Positions 7,274 to 13,886 of a DNA stretch of 16,991 bases are shown here, in pieces. Every line of letters starts with the position of its first letter. The first letter of the stretch is position 1. Source of the DNA: an uncultured Lachnospiraceae bacterium (lineage in GTDB: Bacteria > Bacillota > Clostridia > Lachnospirales > Lachnospiraceae); assembly GCA_947068385.1 (NCBI GenBank), contig CAMTBF010000018.1:1-16991 (forward strand). The letters run 5' to 3'. The position numbers and the translations under genes were made by a program. Under the pieces are notes generated by a model, which saw nothing but the letters and a program-made list of their open reading frames with translations, did no database searches and had not been told where the DNA came from.

Positions 7274-8986
7274 ATGGACGACAGCAACAAAAATGAGATG
7301 GAGCAGATCCAGCGGGGGCTGGAGGCGTTCCTGGAGAAGGAGATGGACGGGGCCGGAGATGCCGGAAGCGGGAAGGGCCCGGGGCCGGATGGCCCGAATC
7401 CCCGGAAGGAGCCGCAGGATGTCCGGATTATAGAAGGGCCTTGGAGCAGAGGCGGTTCCCGGAGAGAGCGGGGGCCCCGGGAGGACGGGGACGCGTATGC
7501 GGAGGACGGCGAGGACTGGGACGACTGGGAGGACGAGTCCCGCTGGAGCCCGGAGGACGGGGAATACGACGAGGACGGGGAACCCTGGCCGGAGGATTGG
7601 CAGGAGGACGAGGACAGGCTGCCGCCCCGTGGGAGGGGAACCGGATACGGGGAAGAGCCGCGCCCCGGGAGGAGAACCGAATACGAGGGGAATCCGTCCC
7701 GGAGGCGAGGAAGCGGATACGAGGAGGATTTGCCCCGGAGGCGAGGAACCGGATACGGGGAGGGGCCGCCCCGGAGGCGGGAGCCGGAGTACGAGGACGA
7801 GGTGCCGGGGAAGCAGCCCCACAGATACCGGGACGAAGCCCCCAGGAGGGGGAGGCCGGCATACGGGGAGCAGGACGGATACGGAGAATACGAAGAGGAG
7901 GAGAGGCCTCAGAAGAGAAAGAAGTCCCAAAAGAAAGGGAATTCCAAAGAGACAGAGCCGGAACAGAGGGAGGGGGATTCCCGGATGACGAAGAAGCCGA
8001 AGACGCCGCCGAAGGCGCAGAAGAAGCGCCGCAAGAAGAAACACGGGCTCAGGAAATTCCTGATAGCCGTGGCGCTGATAATCGCCCTGCTGGGCGTGGG
8101 CCTGTACCAGCTGGTGGGAGCGGTGTACGGAAAGATGAATTATAAGGAGCTGGCGGCCGTGGCCGCGGAGCCCATGAAGGAAGACGGGGTCGTGAACATC
8201 CTTCTGATCGGCAACGACTCCAGGGAGAACGGGGAGGACGGCCGCTCCGACGCCATGATCCTCCTGTCCATCAGCAGCAGGACGAAGACCATCTACATGA
8301 CCTCCCTGCTGCGGGACATCTATGTGGACATCCCCGGGCATGACGGCAACCGCCTGAACGCGGCATACGCCTTCGGCGGCGCGGAGCTCCTGATGGAGAC
8401 CATCGAGCACAATTTCGGCATCCCGGTGAACCGGTACATGCTGGTGAACTTCCAGGCCTTCGCCAATCTGGTGGACGCGGTGGGCGGCATCGAGCTGGAG
8501 CTGACCCGGGACGAGATAGAGTATGTGAACGGCTATCTGGTGGAGTACAACATGCTCACCGGCAGGGAGCAGGGCACGGACAATATGGACCTCTCCGTAG
8601 CCGACAACGGCCCCGCGGTGGTGCACCTGAACGGCCCCCAGGCCCTGGCCTACAGCAGGAACCGCTACCTGGGCACGGATTTCGGCAGGACGGAGCGCCA
8701 GAGGAAGGTCCTGACGGCGGTGATCGGCAAGCTTCCGGGGGCAGTGCTCACCAATGCGGGAGGGCTGATAGACGGCCTCATGCCTAACCTGACCACCAAC
8801 CTGACCAAGAACGAGTGCTTTCGCCTGAGCCTGATGGCGGGGAAGCTGCTGACCTACGACATCGTGTCCGACAATATCCCCCAGCCGGACACCTACCGGG
8901 ACGTGACGATCCGGGAGATGCAGGTGCTGGAGGTGGATTTCGAGACGAATATCAAATATCTGAGAGAGAAGATATACGGAGAATAG
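7274..8986 (+). CDS. LCP (LytR-CpsA-Psr) family cell-wall ligase with long repeat-rich cytoplasmic tail
   Basis: A 570-residue membrane enzyme of the LCP family, which attaches lipid-linked glycopolymers such as teichoic acids or capsule to peptidoglycan. A transmembrane helix at about 262-283 separates a 260-residue cytoplasmic tail from the extracellular LCP domain (about 305-490). The domain shows NILLIGNDSR, GRSDAMILLSI with D326, SLLRDIYVDIPG with R347, RLNAAYAFGGAELLMETI, and the late arginines YSRNRYLGTDFGRTERQRK (R472). There is no LytR_C tail domain. The tail is much longer than usual and divides into an acidic Trp-rich block (70-116), seven 12-residue repeats (117-200) and a Lys-rich block next to the membrane. 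The ATG at 7274 is chosen for GAGGTGG 8 bases upstream and for the promoter just before it; the frame stays open further upstream. First gene of a probable five-gene unit. Confidence 0.92.
   Translation: MDDSNKNEMEQIQRGLEAFLEKEMDGAGDAGSGKGPGPDGPNPRKEPQDVRIIEGPWSRGGSRRERGPREDGDAYAEDGEDWDDWEDESRWSPEDGEYDEDGEPWPEDWQEDEDRLPPRGRGTGYGEEPRPGRRTEYEGNPSRRRGSGYEEDLPRRRGTGYGEGPPRRREPEYEDEVPGKQPHRYRDEAPRRGRPAYGEQDGYGEYEEEERPQKRKKSQKKGNSKETEPEQREGDSRMTKKPKTPPKAQKKRRKKKHGLRKFLIAVALIIALLGVGLYQLVGAVYGKMNYKELAAVAAEPMKEDGVVNILLIGNDSRENGEDGRSDAMILLSISSRTKTIYMTSLLRDIYVDIPGHDGNRLNAAYAFGGAELLMETIEHNFGIPVNRYMLVNFQAFANLVDAVGGIELELTRDEIEYVNGYLVEYNMLTGREQGTDNMDLSVADNGPAVVHLNGPQALAYSRNRYLGTDFGRTERQRKVLTAVIGKLPGAVLTNAGGLIDGLMPNLTTNLTKNECFRLSLMAGKLLTYDIVSDNIPQPDTYRDVTIREMQVLEVDFETNIKYLREKIYGE
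7622..7873 (+). repeat. Seven tandem 36-bp units encoding 12-residue Arg/Gly/Tyr repeats
   Basis: Inside the LCP gene seven in-frame 36-bp units follow without gaps (starts at 7622, 7658, 7694, 7730, 7766, 7802, 7838). The third and fourth read PSRRRGSGYEED and LPRRRGTGYGEG. Tyrosine is at position 9 of all seven and proline is at position 1 or 2 of every copy. The middle copies are most alike and the outer ones have drifted, as expected of duplication followed by decay. Confidence 0.85.
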
Positions 8987-8995
8987 GAGGAGAGT

Positions 8996-9304
8996 ATGGA
9001 TCTGGTATTGCTATTGTTCATAGGAGGTACGTGCGCTTATGTGGGCGCGAAGATTCTCAGCAGCGATGAGAGGAACAAGGTGTTCAACAAGTTCCCCATC
9101 CAGGTGGAGGACGTGAAGAAGTACAATAGGTTCTGCGCCAAGCTGGTCATGGGCTTTGGCGTGGCGGCGGTGGTCACCATGTTCTGCACCTACCTTATCG
9201 GAGGGTGGGTCAGCCTGGTGGGCACGCTGCTCTTGATCGTGGAGGCGTATGTCACCATGAAGATTTACAACAAGGGCGAGAAGAAGATGCTGAAGAAAAG
9301 ATAG
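8996..9304 (+). CDS. Small three-helix membrane protein, unknown function
   Basis: A 102-residue protein starting 9 bases after the LCP stop with an AGGAGGAGAGT ribosome site, so it is very likely co-transcribed. A first hydrophobic helix (about 2-18) is followed by a charged loop containing a VFNKFPIQVEDVKKYNRF segment, two further hydrophobic stretches (about 48-69 and 70-88), and a Lys/Arg tail. The pattern of a short N-terminal helix, a charged K-Y-N loop and a helix pair resembles the small clostridial DUF3784-type proteins, but I do not recognise it firmly. Partnership with the LCP protein is inferred only from position. Confidence 0.8.
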   Translation: MDLVLLLFIGGTCAYVGAKILSSDERNKVFNKFPIQVEDVKKYNRFCAKLVMGFGVAAVVTMFCTYLIGGWVSLVGTLLLIVEAYVTMKIYNKGEKKMLKKR

Positions 9305-9319
9305 CGCATCATAACGAAT

Positions 9320-9326
9320 GGAGGAG
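9320..9326 (+). promoter_or_regulatory. Ribosome binding site deciding the aldo/keto reductase start
   Basis: GGAGGAG ends 6 bases before the ATG at 9333. An in-frame ATG at 9318 overlaps this site and cannot use it, so 9333 is the start. Confidence 0.75.
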
Positions 9327-9332
9327 AATAAA

Positions 9333-10469
9333 ATGGAGAAAAGAAAACTGGAGAAACTGGGAATCGAGACATCGCTGCTGGGATTCGGCTGCATGCGCTT
9401 CCCGGTGACCGCGGATGGGAAGATCGACGAGCCGGAGGCGGAGCGGATGCTGGATAAGGCCATCGCCGCCGGAGTGAACTATATCGACACCGCCTATCCC
9501 TACCACGACGGCGCAAGCGAGCCCTTCGTGGGCAGGGCCCTGAAGAAATACGACAGGCATTCCTTCTTCCTGGCCACCAAGCTGCCCTGCTGGAAGGTGG
9601 AGAAGCTGGATGACGTGGAGGCGACCTTCCAGGAGCAGCTGGGCCGCCTGCAGACGGACTACATAGACTTCTACCTGCTCCACGCCCTGAACAAGGACAG
9701 CTTCCACAAGATGGTGGAGCTGGGGGCAGTGGAGAAGCTGGAGGCCCTGAAGGCGGAGGGGAAGATCCGGTACCTGGGCTTCTCCTTCCATGACGACTAT
9801 AACGTCTTCGAGGAGATCTTGAACTACAGGGACTGGGACTTCTGCCAGATCCAGCTCAACTACATGGACACGGAGGAGCAGGCCGGGATGAAGGGCTACC
9901 GCCTCACCGAGGAGAAGGGCATCCCCCTGGTCATCATGGAGCCTGTCAAGGGCGGCTCCCTGGCGGCCTTCGCGGACGACATCACCGGGAAGTTCAGGGC
10001 CCTGGATCCGGAGGCTTCCATCGCCTCCTACGCCCTGCGCTGGGTGGGGAGCCTGCCCAACGTGAAGGTCATCTTAAGCGGCATGAGCACCATGGAGCAG
10101 GTGGAGGACAATCTGAAGACCTTTGAGGGCTTCCGGCCCCTGTCCCCGGAGGAGGGCGCCACCATAGAGGACATCGTGGCGCTGATCAAGGGCCGCGTCC
10201 AGAACGGCTGCACAGGCTGCCGCTACTGCATGCCCTGCCCGGCGGGCGTGGACATCCCCGGCAATTTCCGGGTGTGGAACACCTACCACATGTACCAGAA
10301 CTACAACATGGTCAAGGGGAGCTGGGAGCGGAACCTGGGCGACGAGAAGCAGGCGAAGAACTGCGTGAAGTGCGGCAAGTGCGAGATGGCCTGCCCCCAG
10401 AAGCTCCACATCCGGGAGGATCTGGAGAAGGTGCAGGCGGATCTGGACAGGAAGGAATTCGTGTTCTGA
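9333..10469 (+). CDS. Aldo/keto reductase with C-terminal twin [4Fe-4S] motifs
   Basis: A 378-residue cytoplasmic oxidoreductase. The aldo/keto reductase barrel (about 1-270) shows the catalytic set expected of the family: D52 and Y57 (or Y55) in YIDTAYPYHDG, K83 in ATKLP and H117 in LLHALN. The C-terminal part carries two iron-sulfur motifs: C293, C296, C299 and C302 in CTGCRYCMPCP, and C344, C347, C350 and C354 in CVKCGKCEMACP. This ferredoxin-tailed AKR architecture is known and common in anaerobic Firmicutes, where electrons probably pass to or from the clusters. Substrate unknown. It follows the small membrane protein after 28 bases, and its stop overlaps the ribosome site of the following AraC gene, indicating translational coupling. 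Confidence 0.93.
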   Translation: MEKRKLEKLGIETSLLGFGCMRFPVTADGKIDEPEAERMLDKAIAAGVNYIDTAYPYHDGASEPFVGRALKKYDRHSFFLATKLPCWKVEKLDDVEATFQEQLGRLQTDYIDFYLLHALNKDSFHKMVELGAVEKLEALKAEGKIRYLGFSFHDDYNVFEEILNYRDWDFCQIQLNYMDTEEQAGMKGYRLTEEKGIPLVIMEPVKGGSLAAFADDITGKFRALDPEASIASYALRWVGSLPNVKVILSGMSTMEQVEDNLKTFEGFRPLSPEEGATIEDIVALIKGRVQNGCTGCRYCMPCPAGVDIPGNFRVWNTYHMYQNYNMVKGSWERNLGDEKQAKNCVKCGKCEMACPQKLHIREDLEKVQADLDRKEFVF

Positions 10470-10483
10470 GGAGATGGTTTCCC

Positions 10484-11371
10484 ATGGAGAAGGCCTTTAA
10501 GCTGGACTTTGAGAATGATAAGGCGGGCAGCCTGTATGTGAACTGCTGCGGCTGCTCCCGGACGGAGGGGCTGCACAGCTTCGGCCCTGCCTCCAAGCCC
10601 CATTACCTGATCCACTATGTGCTGAGCGGCAGGGGGCTGTTCCGGTTCCACGACAAGGAATACCGGCTGGAGGCGGGGTACGGATTCCTGATACAGCCCA
10701 ATGAGCTGGCATTCTACCAGTCGGATCGGGAGGAGCCCTGGAGCTATCTGTGGGTGGGCTTCGGCGGGAGCCGGGCGGGAGAGTACCTGAGCGCCATGGG
10801 GCTGTCCGCCAGGCATCCCATCTTTTCCTGCGACAGGGACCAGGAGCTGTATTCCATCGTAAAGGACATGATGGAGCACAACACCTTCGGCGTGGCCGAC
10901 GACCTGCGCCGCAACGGCCTGCTGGGGGTCTTCCTCTCGGTGCTGGCCGAGAGCGCAGGCGTGGTGGCCAGGGACCAGGAGGACAAGGGCAACCAGTATG
11001 TGAAGAAGGCCGTGTCCTTCATCCAGAGCAATTACTGCAATCCCATCAAGGTGACGGATGTGGCGGATTACGTGTGCATCAACAGAAGCTATCTCTATAC
11101 GCTGTTCCAGAATTATCTCGGGATGTCCCCCCAGCAGTTCCTCTCCACGTTCCGCATCACAAAGGCCAGAGAGCTGCTGGACTCCACCACTTACCCCATA
11201 GAGAGCATCGCCCTGTCCTGCGGCTACAATGACGCGCTGGTGTTCACCAAGGCCTTCCGGGCCATGAAGGGCATGTCCCCCTCGGAGTACCGCAGGGCCA
11301 GCCACAGGGAGAACAGCAGGGAACAGCTCCACGAGGTGGAGCATCTGATCGCGCAGCTGCTGAAGGAGTGA
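10484..11371 (+). CDS. AraC-family transcriptional regulator with N-terminal cupin domain
   Basis: A 295-residue cytoplasmic regulator. The N-terminal half has the AraC-type cupin pattern (HYLIHYVLSGRGLFRF, then a Y-R-L-E-A-G-x-G-F-L-I-Q-P segment). The C-terminal domain (about 170-272) has both helix-turn-helix units of the family: VTDVADYVCINRSYLYTLF, then IESIALSCGYNDALVFTKAF followed by GMSPSEYR. The ATG at 10484 follows AGGAGA (10469-10474) by 9 bases, and that site overlaps the stop of the reductase gene. Such proteins usually bind sugars or related small ligands, but no transporter is adjacent, so it may control the reductase or the whole unit. The ligand cannot be inferred. Confidence 0.92.
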   Translation: MEKAFKLDFENDKAGSLYVNCCGCSRTEGLHSFGPASKPHYLIHYVLSGRGLFRFHDKEYRLEAGYGFLIQPNELAFYQSDREEPWSYLWVGFGGSRAGEYLSAMGLSARHPIFSCDRDQELYSIVKDMMEHNTFGVADDLRRNGLLGVFLSVLAESAGVVARDQEDKGNQYVKKAVSFIQSNYCNPIKVTDVADYVCINRSYLYTLFQNYLGMSPQQFLSTFRITKARELLDSTTYPIESIALSCGYNDALVFTKAFRAMKGMSPSEYRRASHRENSREQLHEVEHLIAQLLKE

Positions 11372-11404
11372 GGGAGGGGCGCTCTGGCGGCAGGATTTAT
11401 GTTT

Positions 11405-11410
11405 GGGAGG
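11405..11410 (+). promoter_or_regulatory. Ribosome binding site deciding the RNA repair enzyme start
   Basis: GGGAGG stands 7 bases before the ATG at 11418 and only 1 base before the in-frame ATG at 11412. The second ATG is therefore the usable one, and it places the kinase P-loop close to the N-terminus as in the T4 Pnkp family. Confidence 0.75.
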
Positions 11411-11417
11411 AATGAAA

Positions 11418-13619
11418 ATGAGGATTTTGCTATTGTTAAGGGGCTCCGCCAGCTGCGGGAAGTCCACCTGGATCGCCCAGCATGGCCTAAAGCCCTATGC
11501 GCTGTCGGCGGACGACATCCGGCTGCTGTGCCAGAGCCCGGTGATGCTGCCGGACGGCACGGAGGGAATCAGCCAGGACAATGACGCCACGGTGTGGAAG
11601 ACCCTGTTCGCCATCCTGGAGGTCAGGATGCAGAGGGGCGACTTCACGGTCATCGACGCGACGAACTCCAAGACCAGCGAGATGAACCGGTACAAGGAGA
11701 TGTGCGACACCTACCGTTACAGGATATACTGCGTGGACTTCACGGACATCCCCATCCAGGAGGTGAAGCGCAGGAACGCGGGCAGAGAGGTGGTGAAGAG
11801 GGTGCCGGAGGCCGTGATCGACAATATGTACGCCCGGTTCCGCACCCAGAAGATTCCCTCGGGCATCAAGGTGATCCGGCCCGACGAGCTGGACACGGTG
11901 TGGACCAGGCTCTTCGACATGTCCTCCTACAAGCGCGTCCACCACATCGGCGATATCCACGGCTGCAACACCGCCCTGCAGAAGTACCTGGCGGACAACG
12001 GCGGCATCAAGGATGATGAAATGTACATTTTTATAGGGGATTACATCGACAGGGGGCTGGAGAACGTGGAGGTGGTGGAGTTCCTGATGTCCATCATGGG
12101 CCGCAAGAACGTGCTGATGCTGGAGGGCAACCACGAGAGGTGGCTGTGGCACTGGGCCAATGATACCACGGGCAGGTCCAAGGAATTCGAGCTGGTCACC
12201 AGGCCCCAGCTGGATGCCGCCGGGCTGGACAAGAAGCAGGTCAGGCAGCTGTACCGGAAGTTCGGCCAGTGCGCCTATTATCGGTATGACGACAAGATAT
12301 TCCTGGTCACCCACGCGGGCCTGAGCACCCTGCCGGAGAACATCTCCTTCGTGGCCACGGAGCAGATGATCAAGGGCGTGGGCAGCTACAATGACTTCGA
12401 GGTCATAGCGGAGTCCTTCTTCGACACCACGCCGGCCAACTGCTACCAGATCCACGGGCACCGCAACACCAAGCAACTGCCCGTGCAGGTCAACGACAGG
12501 GTGTTCAACCTGGAGGGGCAGGTGGAGTACGGCGGCTGCCTGCGCTGCGTCCAGGTGGACAGGGAGGGCATCCGCTGCGTCGAGGTGCCCAATGAGGTGT
12601 ACAGGACGCCGGAGGCGGCACAGGAGCAGACGGTGACGGAGAGCGACATCGGGGACGTGATCATCGCCCTGCGCCAGAACAGATACATCCAGGAGAAGAA
12701 GTACGGCAACATCTCCTCCTTCAACTACACGGACAAGGCCTTCTACGACAGGGTCTGGGACGCCCAGACCACCAAGGCCAGGGGGCTGTACCTGGATACC
12801 GCGAAGGGGAAGGTGGTGGCCAGGGCCTACGACAAGTTCTTCAATGTCAACGAGCGGCCGGAGACCAGGTTCGACATGCTGCAGCATAAGCTGCGGTTCC
12901 CGGTGACGGCCTATGTGAAGGAGAACGGGTTCCTGGGGATCGCCAGCTACAACGAATACGAGGACGCCCTGTTCCTGGCCAGCAAGTCCACCATAGACAG
13001 CCAGTACGCCGGGTATTTCCAGGAGATGGTGCGGCGGAAGGTGTCCCCGGAGCATCTGGAGGGGCTGAAGGCCTACTGCAGGGAGCATGAAGTCTCCTTT
13101 GTCTTCGAATGCGTGGACATGGAGAACGACCCGCATATCATCGAGTATCCGGAGAGCAGGCTGTTCCTGCTGGACATCGTGCACAATAAGATGGAATTTG
13201 AGAGATACGGCTATGAGGACATGTGCCATGTGGCGGAAGGGCTGGGGCTGACGCCCAAGGAGAGGGCGGCGGAGCTGGGCACCTGGCAGGAGTTCTTCGA
13301 CTGGTACTATGAGGTCATGGAGGCGGACTACGAATACCGGGGGCACAGGATCGAGGGCTTCGTCATCGAGGACAGCGCCGGGTACATGACCAAGCTGAAG
13401 CTGACCTACTACAATTTCTGGAAGTTCATGCGCAGCGTGTCCCACGAGGCCATCCGCAAGGGCTACATCACCAAGACCTCCGCCCTGACCACGCCCCTGG
13501 CCAACGAGTATTACGCCTGGGTCAGGAAGCTCCACGATGTGGAGGACAGGGAGGCCCTGCCCAAGGACATCTGCACGCTGCGGCGGATGTTCTACCAGGA
13601 GAAAGGAACGGCGCATTGA
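11418..13619 (+). CDS. Three-domain RNA repair enzyme: 5'-kinase, metallophosphatase and T4 Rnl1-like RNA ligase
   Basis: A 733-residue protein that appears to hold a complete RNA end-healing and sealing pathway. Residues 1 to about 165 form a T4-Pnkp-like P-loop kinase: GSASCGKSTW with K15, VIDATN and the lid-like VKRRNAGREVVKRVP. About 172-400 is a calcineurin-like phosphatase: GDIHGC (D179, H181), GDYIDRG (D208, D211), GNHE (N238, H239), THAGLS and HGHRN. About 430-733 is a ligase of the T4 Rnl1 type: ARAYDKFFNVNE, motif I VKENGFLGI with nucleophile K501, motif IIIa-like FVFECVD (E564), motif IV IEGFVIED (E646) and motif V TKLKL (K659, K661). The order matches bacterial Pnkp, as in Clostridium thermocellum (about 870 residues), but the ligase looks phage Rnl1-like and the chain is shorter. 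No Hen1 methyltransferase gene is in the window. It follows the AraC gene by 46 bases. Activities are inferred from motifs. Confidence 0.9.
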   Translation: MRILLLLRGSASCGKSTWIAQHGLKPYALSADDIRLLCQSPVMLPDGTEGISQDNDATVWKTLFAILEVRMQRGDFTVIDATNSKTSEMNRYKEMCDTYRYRIYCVDFTDIPIQEVKRRNAGREVVKRVPEAVIDNMYARFRTQKIPSGIKVIRPDELDTVWTRLFDMSSYKRVHHIGDIHGCNTALQKYLADNGGIKDDEMYIFIGDYIDRGLENVEVVEFLMSIMGRKNVLMLEGNHERWLWHWANDTTGRSKEFELVTRPQLDAAGLDKKQVRQLYRKFGQCAYYRYDDKIFLVTHAGLSTLPENISFVATEQMIKGVGSYNDFEVIAESFFDTTPANCYQIHGHRNTKQLPVQVNDRVFNLEGQVEYGGCLRCVQVDREGIRCVEVPNEVYRTPEAAQEQTVTESDIGDVIIALRQNRYIQEKKYGNISSFNYTDKAFYDRVWDAQTTKARGLYLDTAKGKVVARAYDKFFNVNERPETRFDMLQHKLRFPVTAYVKENGFLGIASYNEYEDALFLASKSTIDSQYAGYFQEMVRRKVSPEHLEGLKAYCREHEVSFVFECVDMENDPHIIEYPESRLFLLDIVHNKMEFERYGYEDMCHVAEGLGLTPKERAAELGTWQEFFDWYYEVMEADYEYRGHRIEGFVIEDSAGYMTKLKLTYYNFWKFMRSVSHEAIRKGYITKTSALTTPLANEYYAWVRKLHDVEDREALPKDICTLRRMFYQEKGTAH

Positions 13620-13658
13620 GGCACTGCCCGGATAGTCTGGAAGTGCAGCCGGAAAATC

Positions 13659-13686
13659 AAAAAAGCCCATCTCCATGGGCTTTTTT
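13659..13686. terminator. Bidirectional intrinsic terminator
   Basis: A perfect 12-base-pair hairpin: AAAAAAGCCCAT (13659-13670), loop ctcc, ATGGGCTTTTTT (13675-13686). The flanking A and T runs give a U-tract in either direction. It ends the rightward RNA repair gene 40 bases after its stop and the leftward tRNA-Pro 5 bases after its 3' end. Confidence 0.92.
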
Positions 13687-13690
13687 ATAG

Positions 13691-13764
13691 TCGGCGCGAC
13701 AAGATTTGAACTTGCGACCTCTGCGTCCCGAACGCAGCGCTCTACCAAGCTGAGCCACGCGCCG
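13691..13764 (-). tRNA. tRNA-Pro (anticodon CGG)
   Basis: On the minus strand a 74-base cloverleaf folds with the 7-pair acceptor stem CGGCGCG/CGCGCCG and discriminator A. The D-arm lies in GTGGCTCAGCTTGGTAGAGC. The anticodon stem CTGCG/CGCAG encloses the loop TTCGGGA, giving anticodon CGG (reads CCG, proline). A T-loop GTTCAAATC follows. The 3' CCA is not encoded (CTA follows). Confidence 0.95.
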
Positions 13765-13806
13765 ATATGCTTTCAGACCTTCAATAGAAAAATAGATAAC
13801 ATAAAA

Positions 13807-13835
13807 ATAATAAATAAAAAATGCTTGCTTGTCAA
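13807..13835 (-). promoter_or_regulatory. Strong sigma-A promoter of tRNA-Pro
   Basis: On the minus strand a perfect TTGACA (13835-13830) and TATTAT (13812-13807) are 17 bases apart. The -10 box is 42 bases before the tRNA 5' end, leaving a leader of roughly 35 bases for RNase P removal. Confidence 0.88.
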
Positions 13836-13853
13836 GAGGAAAAAGGATATTAT
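13825..13853 (+). promoter_or_regulatory. Putative sigma-A promoter of the rlmI-like gene
   Basis: TTGCTT (13825-13830) and TATTAT (13848-13853) are separated by 17 bases, 33 bases before the ATG at 13887. Its -35 box shares base 13830 with the -35 box of the divergent tRNA-Pro promoter. Confidence 0.6.
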
Positions 13854-13886
13854 GTAAGAAATATTTCAGAAATAAAGAGGAAGAGA

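Noticed and set aside
7622..7873. 36-bp periodic repeats considered as a CRISPR array
   Set aside because: The units are directly adjacent with no unique spacers, diverge from each other, and encode an in-frame 12-residue protein repeat.
7250..8626. Long minus-strand open frame opposite the LCP gene
   Set aside because: The translation is Pro/Leu/Val low complexity mirroring the plus-strand repeats, with no ribosome site. The LCP domain on the plus strand is unmistakable.
11418..13619. A fungal Trl1-type arrangement with a cyclic phosphodiesterase domain
   Set aside because: The middle domain has GDIHGC, GDYIDRG and GNHE metallophosphatase motifs, not the paired HxT/S motifs of 2H phosphodiesterases, and the domain order is kinase first, not ligase first.
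11487..13748. A very long open frame on the minus strand opposite the RNA repair gene
   Set aside because: It runs antisense to a gene with three sets of conserved motifs, crosses the terminator and tRNA-Pro, and its translation is a His/Leu/Val/Asp-rich mix with no motifs. This is the usual shadow of GC-rich codon bias.
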